Shown here: positions 41,967 through 50,875 of the stretch, piece by piece
Layout of the letters: each line of letters opens with the position of its first letter
Position numbering within the stretch: position 1 is the stretch's first letter
Source of the DNA: Massilia sp. Bi118
GTDB lineage: Bacteria > Pseudomonadota > Gammaproteobacteria > Burkholderiales > Burkholderiaceae_D
Direction: 5' to 3'
Assembly (NCBI RefSeq): GCF_918697865.1
Contig: NZ_CAKKMV010000006.1
Location: forward strand, 124,001 to 188,000
Length of the DNA stretch: 64,000 nt
Program-made: the position numbers and the translations under genes
Notes under the pieces: model-generated
Database searches by the model: none
What the model saw: the letters and a program-made list of their open reading frames with translations, nothing else
What the model was told of the DNA's origin: nothing

Positions 41967-44186
41967 ATGAAATCTGTTAAAAACTTCTTGTCGCTCCGGC
42001 GTCTTTCCGTTGTTGTCGCCAGCTCCGCACTCGCCGCCTGTGGCGCGGGTAGCGATCAGACCCAGGGCACCGCTTCCAGCGCCCAGACCGCTGCGTCCCT
42101 CAGCACCTCCCTGCCGGGCATACTGACCGGCCCGATCACCACCACCGTGCCGCCCTCGACCGGCGGCACGACCACGCCCACTGCCGTCTCCGGCACGGGC
42201 ATTACCGATATCCGTTTCGAAAACACCAGCACGAGCGCAACCCAGACCAATGTTCCTGTGACTTTCGGTCAAGTTTTCGCTCAAGGCAACCTGCTCGCAA
42301 CCGACAAGCTGACCGGTCGCCTGGAAGACGGCACCACGGTGCCGCTGCAGGTCGACGTCAAGGCGACTCACCCCGACGGCTCGGTGCGCCATGCCATTAT
42401 TTCTGCTGTCGTGCCGAGCATCGCCCCGGCCAAGGTGCGCACCATGTCGCTGGTGAAAGGCGGCACCGCGCCGACCGGCACCGTCACCACCGATTCCCTG
42501 CTGCGCAGCGGCTTCACCGCGTCAGTCCACGCCAAAATTGGCGGCGTCGATTACTACGCCTCGGCCGACGAGCTACTGAAGAGCGCCACTGCGACCACTT
42601 GGCTGAACGGCCCGATCGCCACCGAATGGCAAGTTTCGGCCCCGCTGCGTACCAGCAGCGGCGCACAGCACCCGCACCTCTCGGCGCGTTTCGCCGTTCG
42701 CTGGTATGCCGGTACGAACAAGGCGCGCGTCGATGTCGTTGTCGAGAACGACTGGGCGTATGAACCGTCGCCGCAGAACTTCACATATGACGCCAGCGTC
42801 GTCATGGGCGGCAAGTCGGTCTACAGCAAAGCCGCGATGACCCATTACCACCATGCCCGCTGGCGTCAGGTGTTCTGGTACAACACTGCTGCACCGGAAC
42901 TCAACGTCAAGCACAACACGGCTTACCTGATCGCCTCGAAGGCGATCCCGAACTACGACCAGAGCGTGGTCGTTCCGGAAACCGCACTGGCGGCGCTGAA
43001 GACGAAGTGGACCGGTAACCTGACGCAACCGATGGGCACGGGCATGGCGATTTCGTATATGCCGAACACCGGCGGCCGTCCTGATATCGGCCTGCTGCCG
43101 GGCTGGAGCGCGACCTATCTGTTGAGCATGGACAAGCGCGCCAAGGAAGTCATGCTTGGTACTGCCGACCTGTCGGGCAGCTGGTCGTCGCACTACCGCG
43201 ACCGCAAGACCGATCGGCCCATGAGCGTGGCAGACTATCCTTACGCCACGATCCTGGCCCGCGCCACCGACACCTTTAATACGGCGACCAAGCAATACGA
43301 AGCCTTCCCGGCATGTGCATCGTCGACGGCTTGCACCACGCCGAACACGCACGACGCGGCGCACCAACCGAACCTGGCCTACCTGCCTTACCTTGTCACG
43401 GGTGACTATTACTACCTGGAAGAGCTGCAGTTCTGGGCGATGTGGAACTCGTTCTCGTCGAATCCTTACTACCGCCAGTACGCAAAAGGCCTGTATGTGT
43501 CCGACCAGATCCGCGGCCAGGCCTGGAGCTTGCGCACCGCGTCCGAAGCGGCTTACATCACGCCGGACAGCAACCCGTTGAAGGCGACGTTCACGAACAT
43601 CGTCAACAACAACTTGGACTTCTACAACGCGACCTATACGAACAATCCGTCTGCAACCGGCCTGGGCGTTCTGACCGACAGCCATGCTCTCGGCTACGAC
43701 AACGGTACCGGTCTCGCTCCTTGGCAGGATGACTTCTTCACCTCGGCCGTCGGTCATAGCGCTGAACTCGGCTTTACCAAGGCGAACGCCTTGCTGGCAT
43801 GGAAAGCGAAGTTCCCGATCGCCCGCATGGTGGGTGCAGGCACCTGCTGGATCGATGCCGCTATCTACTCGATGAAGGTACGCGATTCGTCGACCAGCCC
43901 GTTCTACAACACGATCGCCGAAGCCTACAAAGCCAGCCACACGGCCGACATCCTGGCCTTGGAATGCAATAGCGCCGCCATGGCAAGCAAGCTCGGCCTG
44001 AAGGTCGGTGAAATGAAGGGCTACGCATCGCAACCGGACGGCTATCCGTCGAACATGCAGCCGGCACTGTCGTACGCCGCAACCGTCGGTGGCAACGTAG
44101 GCAAGAACGCTTGGGCCCTGTTCGCAGGCCGTAGCGTCAAGCCCAACTACGGCAACGGCCCGCAGTTTGCCATCGTTCCGCGCTGA
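41967..44186 (+). CDS. Large secreted lipoprotein with RIFT-barrel (PcRGLX-like) N-terminal region
   Basis: A 739-residue protein. The N-terminus is a lipoprotein signal: RLSVVVASS followed by lipobox LAAC with C25, then Gly, which favours the outer membrane. A Ser/Thr/Pro-rich linker (about 30-75) leads to a domain beginning around NVPVTFGQVFAQGNLLATDKL with HPDGSVRHAIISAVVP. I recognise that region as the RIFT-barrel domain of exo-rhamnogalacturonan-lyase-like proteins. The C-terminal half has repeated Trp/Tyr-rich helices, perhaps an alpha-toroid. It probably binds or modifies a polysaccharide at the cell surface. Its base composition looks less GC-rich than the EPS genes. Confidence 0.65.
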   Translation: MKSVKNFLSLRRLSVVVASSALAACGAGSDQTQGTASSAQTAASLSTSLPGILTGPITTTVPPSTGGTTTPTAVSGTGITDIRFENTSTSATQTNVPVTFGQVFAQGNLLATDKLTGRLEDGTTVPLQVDVKATHPDGSVRHAIISAVVPSIAPAKVRTMSLVKGGTAPTGTVTTDSLLRSGFTASVHAKIGGVDYYASADELLKSATATTWLNGPIATEWQVSAPLRTSSGAQHPHLSARFAVRWYAGTNKARVDVVVENDWAYEPSPQNFTYDASVVMGGKSVYSKAAMTHYHHARWRQVFWYNTAAPELNVKHNTAYLIASKAIPNYDQSVVVPETALAALKTKWTGNLTQPMGTGMAISYMPNTGGRPDIGLLPGWSATYLLSMDKRAKEVMLGTADLSGSWSSHYRDRKTDRPMSVADYPYATILARATDTFNTATKQYEAFPACASSTACTTPNTHDAAHQPNLAYLPYLVTGDYYYLEELQFWAMWNSFSSNPYYRQYAKGLYVSDQIRGQAWSLRTASEAAYITPDSNPLKATFTNIVNNNLDFYNATYTNNPSATGLGVLTDSHALGYDNGTGLAPWQDDFFTSAVGHSAELGFTKANALLAWKAKFPIARMVGAGTCWIDAAIYSMKVRDSSTSPFYNTIAEAYKASHTADILALECNSAAMASKLGLKVGEMKGYASQPDGYPSNMQPALSYAATVGGNVGKNAWALFAGRSVKPNYGNGPQFAIVPR

Positions 44187-44496
44187 TTTGACCTGATCTA
44201 ATCTGCACGCAAGCCGAGGTAGCGCCAGCCAGCGCTGCCTCGGTTTTTTTACATGCCTTCTTGTAACTTCTTGTCGCTTTTACGCCATTACTTTAATTTT
44301 TTCTGTAACAATTTTCTGCACGACAAAAATAAGCTCTGTCATAGAGCGATGCCTAGGAAAAAGAACATTTAGTCATCAATCTTGTTACACATGGTTACTT
44401 TCCGCGTCACAATTTGTTCGCTAAGCTTGAGGTTTCGCGTTTCCGATAAGCATTGACTTTCGAAACGGACTCTCTTTCTTGGACTAGAGGAAACAC
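44187..44496. other. Intergenic region with terminator and AT-rich leader
   Basis: This 310-bp gap contains the terminator at 44214-44250, then about 245 bp of AT-rich sequence that must hold the promoter of the beta-helix gene. AGAGGA at 44486-44491 is its ribosome-binding site. I could not define a convincing -35/-10 pair, and no small gene is supported. Confidence 0.5.
44214..44250 (+). terminator. Rho-independent terminator after the RIFT-barrel lipoprotein gene
   Basis: CCGAGGTAGCGC (44214-44225) pairs with GCGCTGCCTCGG (44232-44243) through 12 bp including one G-U pair, with a 6-base loop, followed by seven T. Confidence 0.93.
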
Positions 44497-45690
44497 ATGC
44501 AAGGTCGAATCAACCCGTCCACCCGTAAGACTTCCATCTTCGTTCCGGCCGCTCTTCTCGGCCTGGCATTCGCATCGTCCGCTTCGGCCGCCACCTTGTC
44601 GGTGGGTCCGGGCAAAATCTACGCAAGCCCTTGCAAGGCCATCGCTGTCGCGAAAAGCGGCGACGTGGTCGAAATTACCGGCAACACGACCTATAGCGGC
44701 GACGTCTGCGGCGTCTACGCCAGCAACATCACCATCCGCGGCGTGAACGGCCGCCCGAAGATCAATGCCAACGGCAAAAACGCCATGGGTAAAGGTATCT
44801 GGGTGGTTTCAGGCAGCAACGTCACCGTCGACAACGTCGAGATGTACGGCGCCAAGGTCGCCGACAAGAACGGCGCCGCGCTGCGCCTTGAAGGCGTCAA
44901 CTTCACGCTGAGGAATTCCTTCCTGCACGATAACGAGAACGGTATCCTGAGCAACTCGAATACCTCGAGCAATATCGTGATCGAATACAGCGAGTTCGGC
45001 CACAACGGCTATGGCGACGGTTACAGCCACAACCTGTACATCAACAACGTCGGCAGCCTGACCTTCCGCTACAACTATTCGCACGACGCGAACATCGGCC
45101 ACAACCTGAAGTCGCGTGCACGCGTCAACACGATCGTGTACAACCGCTTCTCGTCCGGCGTGGCCGGCAGCACCGCGATCGGCAAGCCGAGCTACGAGAT
45201 CGACCTGCCGAACGCCGGCACTTCCTATGTGATCGGTAACGTGATCCAGCAGCCGTCTGTCAACGGCAACCCGACCCTGCTGGCCTACGGCGAAGAAGGC
45301 GCGAGCAACCCGGGCAAGGACCTGTACGTGGTGAACAACACCTTCCTGAACGACAACAGCTCGAGCGGCACCTTCGTGATGGTCGGTTCGGGCGTGACCA
45401 CCCCGGTCCTGCTGCAGAACAACATCTTCGGCGGCACCGGCACCCTGAGCACCCAGACCAGCGCGGTCCAGAAGACCAACTACCGCTCGGTGTCACCGGG
45501 CTTCGTGAGCCGCTCGGCCTGGGACCTGCGTCCACTGGCGAATGCGTTGGTGACCAACGCCGGTTCGACCCCGGGTACCTCGAGCAGCGGCGTCTCGCTC
45601 AAGCCGGTCGCGCAGTACAAGCACACGGCGTCCGGCGTGGCCCGTCCGGTGCTGGGCAATCTCGACATCGGCGCCTACGAGGCGCAGTAA
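44497..45690 (+). CDS. Secreted right-handed parallel beta-helix protein
   Basis: A 397-residue exported protein. A signal peptide (hydrophobic segment FVPAALLGLAFA, predicted cleavage after ASA at residues 29-31) is followed by a beta-helix made of many short repeats (VTVDNVEMYGAKV, FTLRNSFLHDNENGI, IVIEYSEFGHNGYG, LTFRYNYSHDANIGHN). The fold suggests polysaccharide binding, lyase or epimerase activity; I see no diagnostic catalytic motif. It ends DIGAYEAQ, a frequent C-terminal block of such helices. Neighbours are the RIFT-barrel lipoprotein and, convergently, the acetylation pair, with no base between the two stop codons at 45690/45691. Confidence 0.78.
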   Translation: MQGRINPSTRKTSIFVPAALLGLAFASSASAATLSVGPGKIYASPCKAIAVAKSGDVVEITGNTTYSGDVCGVYASNITIRGVNGRPKINANGKNAMGKGIWVVSGSNVTVDNVEMYGAKVADKNGAALRLEGVNFTLRNSFLHDNENGILSNSNTSSNIVIEYSEFGHNGYGDGYSHNLYINNVGSLTFRYNYSHDANIGHNLKSRARVNTIVYNRFSSGVAGSTAIGKPSYEIDLPNAGTSYVIGNVIQQPSVNGNPTLLAYGEEGASNPGKDLYVVNNTFLNDNSSSGTFVMVGSGVTTPVLLQNNIFGGTGTLSTQTSAVQKTNYRSVSPGFVSRSAWDLRPLANALVTNAGSTPGTSSSGVSLKPVAQYKHTASGVARPVLGNLDIGAYEAQ

Positions 45691-46962
45691 TCAGTGCGCG
45701 TGGGTGCGCGCGTCGGCAATCGTCGCGCGCGCATCTGCAAAGATCTCCGGAATACTGCCCAGGCACCGTGCGCGCTCGGCCGCGATGCGCTGGCGGTTCT
45801 GTTCCAGATTCTGTGCCGTCAGCGCAATGCCGAACGGCACTTCTTCTCCCAGTACGCGGCGCAGGATCAAGTCCCCGGTGGCGGACTTGAAGTGGCCGGC
45901 TTCCCAATACCATTTCGTGGTGCTGCGCAGATCGCCTGCTGCCGGAATCGCTTCGCACTGGACCGCATCGAAGCCGCTGAAGTCCCAGAGATGGATGCGG
46001 GCATTCGGCTGGCGCCGGCGCATTGCATCGACCTCCTGCACCAGCACGCGCTTCCATTCTTCCATCGTCGGCTGCAGCCCGGCTTCCTCGAACATGGCCA
46101 TCAGCTGGGCATGGTAGGGATAGATAACCAAGTTCACTTCGGTGCCGTCCTGCGCCATGCGCGCCAGCATTTCGCGCAGGCGGTCAATGCTGGCTGAACT
46201 GCCGGTGCCCTTGAGGAACAGGTTGGCCGGCTTGCGCACCAGGTTCTTGGCGTTTTCCTGCGCGCGTTGCTTGAAGATGGCGTTATAGCCCTCCTGGCGC
46301 GCATATTTCCGGTACTCGAGCAAGGGCGTATGGCCGCTCGCCGTCAGGGTCTCCACTTCCGGCGCTTTCTGGATCGACAAGGTGCGCGCGGCGTCCATCA
46401 GCGATTTCAGGGAAAACACGGTGTCCACGCGCCATTGCCACGACTGCGCATTGGCCGGCTGGGATGCCGGCTGGCTGTCCGGCTGCACCAGGAAATCCAG
46501 GAACTCGACGCCGACCACCGCCATCGCGGGAGGCGGAACGTCGCGTCGCACCTCTTCGAAGACACGCTGCGAGACCGCCAGGCTAGTTCCGGCCAGGGCC
46601 AGGTTGTAAGCCGGATAGCCGTGCGAGTGCAAGGGTCCGCTGTCCGGATCGAAACCGACTTCGACCCGCGAATTGCCCAGCAAGAGCGCCTTGGGACGGG
46701 CCGTTTTGGCCTGGGCGACCTTGATTTGCTCGCGATACTGTTCCGGCAGCGGTTTGATGCGATTGAAGCCTTCGGCATCGACCAGGCCGAACTGGTGATA
46801 TGGGTCGGCCACGACGACGAAACCCGTGACCAATACCGCACCGGCGGCAAGGATGCCTGCGCACCATGCCGTGAAGACGGCGAAAGACGGCGTACGTTCC
46901 GCTGCCGCCGCGACGCCGGGCAGGCTGGCGAACTCATCATCCTGGCTGTGGATATGTTCCAT
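45691..46962 (-). CDS. Membrane-anchored SGNH-like protein (AlgJ/AlgX-type partner of the MBOAT)
   Basis: A 423-residue protein with one N-terminal membrane anchor (about residues 28-52, WCAGILAAGAVLVTGFVVVADP), then a periplasmic domain. Its first motif LLLGNSRVEVGFDP (S98) and late motif WYWEAGHFKS (H357) fit an SGNH-hydrolase-like Ser/His arrangement. Such proteins take acetyl groups delivered by an MBOAT and transfer them to the polysaccharide. It lies 9 bp downstream of the MBOAT gene in the same operon. The exact family name is uncertain. Confidence 0.75.
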   Translation of the reverse strand: MEHIHSQDDEFASLPGVAAAAERTPSFAVFTAWCAGILAAGAVLVTGFVVVADPYHQFGLVDAEGFNRIKPLPEQYREQIKVAQAKTARPKALLLGNSRVEVGFDPDSGPLHSHGYPAYNLALAGTSLAVSQRVFEEVRRDVPPPAMAVVGVEFLDFLVQPDSQPASQPANAQSWQWRVDTVFSLKSLMDAARTLSIQKAPEVETLTASGHTPLLEYRKYARQEGYNAIFKQRAQENAKNLVRKPANLFLKGTGSSASIDRLREMLARMAQDGTEVNLVIYPYHAQLMAMFEEAGLQPTMEEWKRVLVQEVDAMRRRQPNARIHLWDFSGFDAVQCEAIPAAGDLRSTTKWYWEAGHFKSATGDLILRRVLGEEVPFGIALTAQNLEQNRQRIAAERARCLGSIPEIFADARATIADARTHAH

Positions 46963-46971
46963 CGTTCGACC

Positions 46972-48504
46972 TTAAAACTGGAAATAAAGGAATTCGGCAG
47001 GGCGGCTGAGCGACAGCATGCTGCCCAATAAAATGGCGCCGATATAGATGCCCCAGCGCCTGGACGGCTGCCAGACCTGCCATGTGGCGCGGTACGGCCG
47101 GCTGGCGCCGCCCAGCGCCGACTCGTAGCGGACCATGATCTGCTGGGTATTCGGCAGGCAGAAGGCGATCAGGCCGCCGATGACCACCCATTGCCAGGTT
47201 TCGAGGAAACGCGAGCCGCCGCCCATATAAAACACGACGCCCCAATGCTCGAGCACCGGCTTCAGGCCGCCGAGCTGCGCACCGATCGATGCCGGCAGGC
47301 CAAGGCCGTGGACACCGGCCATGCCCTGCAGGATCAGCAGCGCCTTGCCCATGTCGGCCGCGCGGAAGAACACCCAGGCGACGCACACCGCGGCAAAGGT
47401 CAGCGCGACGCTGAAGAGGGCCCACGGACGCGACGTGCGGGGGAAGCCGATCCTGGTCGCCAGGGCTTCCCAGCTGTGATTGATGACCAGGTAGACGCCG
47501 TGCAGCAAGCCCCAGATCACGTAATTCAGGCCCGCGCCATGCCACAGGCCGCCGAGCACCATGGTCAGCATCAGGTTCACGTAACGCCGTACCCGTCCCT
47601 TGCGGTTGCCGCCGAGCGGCACATACAGGTAGTCGCGCAGGAAGCGGGATAGGGTCATGTGCCAGCGCCGCCAGAACTCGACGATGTTCACGGATTTATA
47701 CGGCGAATCGAAATTCAGCGGCAGGCGGATGCCAAACAGCAGCGAGATGCCGATCGCCATGTCCGAATAGCCGGAAAAATCGAAGTAGAGCTGGAAGGCA
47801 TAGGCCAGCACGCCACCCCATGCCAGGGCCAGCGAAAACATGTCGCTTTTATCGAAGAGGAAGTTCGCGTAGGGCGCGAGGTTATCGGCAATCAGGACTT
47901 TCTTGGCCAGACCGATCGCAAAAATACTCAGGCCGACCGCCAGGTTCCGGTTTGAAAAGCGGTAGCTGGCGGCGCGGCCGAATTGCGGCATCATTTCCGC
48001 GTGATGCAGGACCGGGCCGGCAATCAAGTGCGGGAAATAAGTGATGAACAGGACGTAATGCAGGAAGCGGGATTCGCTCACCTTGCTCTGGTAGGTGTCC
48101 ACCAGATAAGCGATCTGGGTGAAGGTGAAGAAGGAAATACCGATCGGAAGAATGATATGCAGCGCCGGGATATCGGCGCCGGTCAGGCCATTGACGCCCG
48201 AAATGAAAAAGTCGGTGTATTTGTAATAGGCGAGCAGCAGCAGGTCGGCGCCGACCGCGGCCGTCAGCCACTGCTTGCGCGCCGGTCCGCTGGCCGCGCC
48301 TATGCGTTGCCCCATCCAGTAATTGAAGACGATGGAGCCCAGCAGCAGCGGAATGTAAGCCACACTCCACCAGCCATAAAAGATCAGCGATGCCAGCGCC
48401 AGCCATGCGGCGGCATATTCATGGCTCTTCCGGGCGAGCATGAAATAGCCGAGCGCAGTCAGCGGCAGGAAAAGGAAAAGAAAAGTAAACGAATTGAACA
48501 GCAT
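46972..48504 (-). CDS. MBOAT-family membrane-bound O-acyltransferase (AlgI-like)
   Basis: A 510-residue polytopic membrane protein. The N-terminus MLFNSFTFLFLFLP, the central FDFSGYSDMAIG and DSPYKSVNIVEFWRRWHMTLSRF, and the catalytic histidine H322 in LGGLWHGAGLNYVIWG are hallmarks of AlgI-type MBOAT proteins. It should pass acetyl groups from a cytoplasmic donor to a periplasmic acetyltransferase acting on an exopolysaccharide. The SGNH-like partner follows 9 bp downstream. Confidence 0.92.
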   Translation of the reverse strand: MLFNSFTFLFLFLPLTALGYFMLARKSHEYAAAWLALASLIFYGWWSVAYIPLLLGSIVFNYWMGQRIGAASGPARKQWLTAAVGADLLLLAYYKYTDFFISGVNGLTGADIPALHIILPIGISFFTFTQIAYLVDTYQSKVSESRFLHYVLFITYFPHLIAGPVLHHAEMMPQFGRAASYRFSNRNLAVGLSIFAIGLAKKVLIADNLAPYANFLFDKSDMFSLALAWGGVLAYAFQLYFDFSGYSDMAIGISLLFGIRLPLNFDSPYKSVNIVEFWRRWHMTLSRFLRDYLYVPLGGNRKGRVRRYVNLMLTMVLGGLWHGAGLNYVIWGLLHGVYLVINHSWEALATRIGFPRTSRPWALFSVALTFAAVCVAWVFFRAADMGKALLILQGMAGVHGLGLPASIGAQLGGLKPVLEHWGVVFYMGGGSRFLETWQWVVIGGLIAFCLPNTQQIMVRYESALGGASRPYRATWQVWQPSRRWGIYIGAILLGSMLSLSRPAEFLYFQF

Positions 48505-48620
48505 GGATATGCTTTTAGGCTGGGCAGAGTTCTGGACGCGAAAGCCGCTGCAGGACGCAGTTTGACTTATATCAAAGTGATTTTTTGTACAGGGTAATGC
48601 GGAAGAGTTCGTTTAGCAAC

Positions 48621-48672
48621 ATATAAAAGGGCCACTGTTGTCTGCCGGGTAAACCGGCGGACAACAGTGGCC
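48621..48672 (-). terminator. Long hairpin terminator after the first M13 peptidase gene
   Basis: The arms GGCCACTGTTGTC (from 48630) and GACAACAGTGGCC (to 48672) pair perfectly. A T-G pair and GCCGG/CCGGC extend the stem to 19 bp around a GTAAA loop. On the minus strand the stem is followed by CTTTTATAT. It lies about 48 bp past the stop of the peptidase gene. Confidence 0.85.
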
Positions 48673-48719
48673 GCGGCGCGATGCAGGGCGCTTAAAAGGT
48701 GTTTATCACCGGATGCGCT

Positions 48720-50780
48720 TCACCAGATAATCACCCGCTCCTTCGGCGCCAGGTACATCTTGTCCCCCGGCTTGACGCCGAAGGCTTCATAAAAGCCCGG
48801 CTGGTTGCGCAGCGTGCCGTTGGCGCGGAACGCATCCGGCGAGTGCGGGTCGGCCTTGATCTGCGCGATGGTCTGCTGCTCGCGCATCTTGGCGCGCCAC
48901 ACCTGGGCCCAGCCCATGTACAGGCGCTGCTCGCCGGTGTAGCCGTCGATGACCGGCGCCTTCTTCCCCTTCAGCGAGATTTTATAAGCCTTGGTGGCGA
49001 TCGCCAGGCCGGAGTTGTCGGCGATGTTCTCGCCCAGGGTCAGCTCGCCGTTCACGTGGTAGCCCGGCAGTGGCTCGAAAGCGTTGTACTGGTTCACCAG
49101 CATCGCGGTCTTGGCCTTGAAGTTCTTGTGGTCGGCCTTGCTCCACCAGTCGCGCAAGTTGCCGTTGCCGTCGTACTGGGCGCCCTGGTCGTCGAAGCCA
49201 TGGCTGATCTCGTGGCCGATCACGGCGCCGATGCCGCCATAGTTCACCGCGTCGTCGGCGTTGGCGTCGAAGAAGGGCGACTGCAGGATCGCGGCCGGGA
49301 ACACGATCTCGTTCATCTCCGGGTTGTAGTAGGCGTTCACCGTCTGCGGCGTCATGCCCCACTCGTCGCGGTCGATGGGTTTGCCCAGCTTGTCGATCTC
49401 GCGGTCGGCGGCGACCACGCGCGCGCGCATCACGTTGCCGACCAGGTCATCGCGCTTCACTACCAGCTTCGAATAATCCTTCCACTTGTTCGGGTAGCCG
49501 ATCTTCGGGGTGAACCTGGCCAGCTTGGCTTGCGCTTCCTTTTTGGTGGCGGGGCTCATCCAGTCGAGCTTGTTGATCGACTCTTTATAGGCGGCCAGCA
49601 GGTTCTTCACCAGCGCCTCCATGCGTGCCTTGCGCGCCGGCGGGAAGTATTCGGCCACATACAGCTTGCCCAGCGCCTCACCCTGCGCACGCTCGACCGC
49701 GCCGACGCCACGCTTCCAGCGAGGTTCCAGCTCCGGGGTGCCGGACAGGGTCTTGCCATAGAAGCCGAAGCGCTCGTCGACGAAGGCCTTCGACAGGTAG
49801 CCGGCGTAGGCGTCGACCAGGTGCATCGCTAGAAAAGCCTTCCAGGTGTCGAGCGAGGTCTTGTTCGACAGCTCGACGAAGGCTTTCAGGTAGCTCGGCT
49901 GGCCGACGATGACGTAGCTCGTCTTGCCGGACAGGCCGGCGGCGTCCAGCCAGGACTTCCAGCCGTAGCCGGGCGCCAGCTTGTCGAGGTCGGCCAGGTT
50001 CACCTTGTTGTAGGCCTTGATCGGATCGCGCAGCTCGACCTTGGTCCACTGGATCTTCGCGATCTCGGTCTCGAAGCCGACGATGGAGCGCGCATCGAAC
50101 ACGGCGCGCGGGTTGCCGGCCAGTGTCAGCGTGCGCTCGACGTGCTGCTCGTACTTCGCCTTGGCGTAGGCCAGCTTGGCGTCGTCGTCCTTCAGGTAGT
50201 AGTCGCGGTCCGGCATCGCCAGGCCGCCCTGGCCGATGTCGGCCACGTACTTGGTGGAGTCCTTGTTGTCCTGGTGGATGCCGAAGTCGAAGGGTACGTT
50301 GACGCCGATCTTGCCGAGGTGGGCCAGCAGGGCCGGCAGCTCGGCCTTGTCCTTCAGCGCGGCGATCCTGTCCAGCTCCGGCTTCAAGGGCGCGATGCCC
50401 AGCTGTTCCAAGCGCGGCTCGTCCATGAAGCTGGCATAGAAGTCGCCGATGCGCTGCTCGTCGGCGCCTTTGACGCCCTCCTTGGCCGAGACTTTCTCGA
50501 TGATGCCGCGCAGCTGGGTCAGCGAATCCTCATACAACTGGTCGAAGGAGCCCCAGCTGGCCTGGTCGGCGGGGATTTCGACGGTCTGCAGCCACTTGCC
50601 GTTCAGGTGGGCGAAGAAGTCGTTTTGCGGGCGCACCGCGGGATCGATGTACTGGGTGGCGATGCCGCTGGCCAGGACCGGGCGCGAGGCGGCGGATGCG
50701 CTGGTTTTGGCCGCGGGCGCGGCGTGAGCGAAGCCGGCGGCCAATGCCAGGCTCAATGCGCTCAATGCAAGGCGTTTCAT
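48720..50780 (-). CDS. M13-family zinc metallopeptidase (PepO/neprilysin-like), copy 1
   Basis: A 686-residue exported peptidase. The signal peptide (LALSALSLALAAGFAHA) is followed by the M13 N-terminal domain (QNDFFAHLNGKWL) and the catalytic domain. Zinc is bound by HEISH (523-527) and the downstream Glu in GENIADNSGL. The protein ends in a bulky hydrophobic residue after KERVIIW, as M13 enzymes usually do (CxxW-like terminus without the Cys). It acts on small peptides in the periplasm. It is the last of three tandem paralogues and is closest to copy 2. Confidence 0.93.
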   Translation of the reverse strand: MKRLALSALSLALAAGFAHAAPAAKTSASAASRPVLASGIATQYIDPAVRPQNDFFAHLNGKWLQTVEIPADQASWGSFDQLYEDSLTQLRGIIEKVSAKEGVKGADEQRIGDFYASFMDEPRLEQLGIAPLKPELDRIAALKDKAELPALLAHLGKIGVNVPFDFGIHQDNKDSTKYVADIGQGGLAMPDRDYYLKDDDAKLAYAKAKYEQHVERTLTLAGNPRAVFDARSIVGFETEIAKIQWTKVELRDPIKAYNKVNLADLDKLAPGYGWKSWLDAAGLSGKTSYVIVGQPSYLKAFVELSNKTSLDTWKAFLAMHLVDAYAGYLSKAFVDERFGFYGKTLSGTPELEPRWKRGVGAVERAQGEALGKLYVAEYFPPARKARMEALVKNLLAAYKESINKLDWMSPATKKEAQAKLARFTPKIGYPNKWKDYSKLVVKRDDLVGNVMRARVVAADREIDKLGKPIDRDEWGMTPQTVNAYYNPEMNEIVFPAAILQSPFFDANADDAVNYGGIGAVIGHEISHGFDDQGAQYDGNGNLRDWWSKADHKNFKAKTAMLVNQYNAFEPLPGYHVNGELTLGENIADNSGLAIATKAYKISLKGKKAPVIDGYTGEQRLYMGWAQVWRAKMREQQTIAQIKADPHSPDAFRANGTLRNQPGFYEAFGVKPGDKMYLAPKERVIIW

Positions 50781-50828
50781 GACAGGACGTCCCTTCGTTT
50801 GTTGTTGTCTTCTTATTGTAGCGCCAAT

Positions 50829-50856
50829 AAAAAAGGCCGCGGCATGCCGCGGCCTT
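50829..50856 (-). terminator. Perfect palindromic terminator between M13 copies 2 and 1
   Basis: Positions 50833-50856 are a perfect 24-base palindrome (AAGGCCGCGGCA and its complement). On the minus strand it is followed by a run of T (A-run at 50829-50834). It lies 20 bp past the stop of copy 2, so copy 1 is probably transcribed at least partly on its own. TACAAT at 50815-50820 on the minus strand may be its -10, without a clear -35. Confidence 0.88.
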
Positions 50857-50875
50857 CATTACAACAGTGAGGTGT

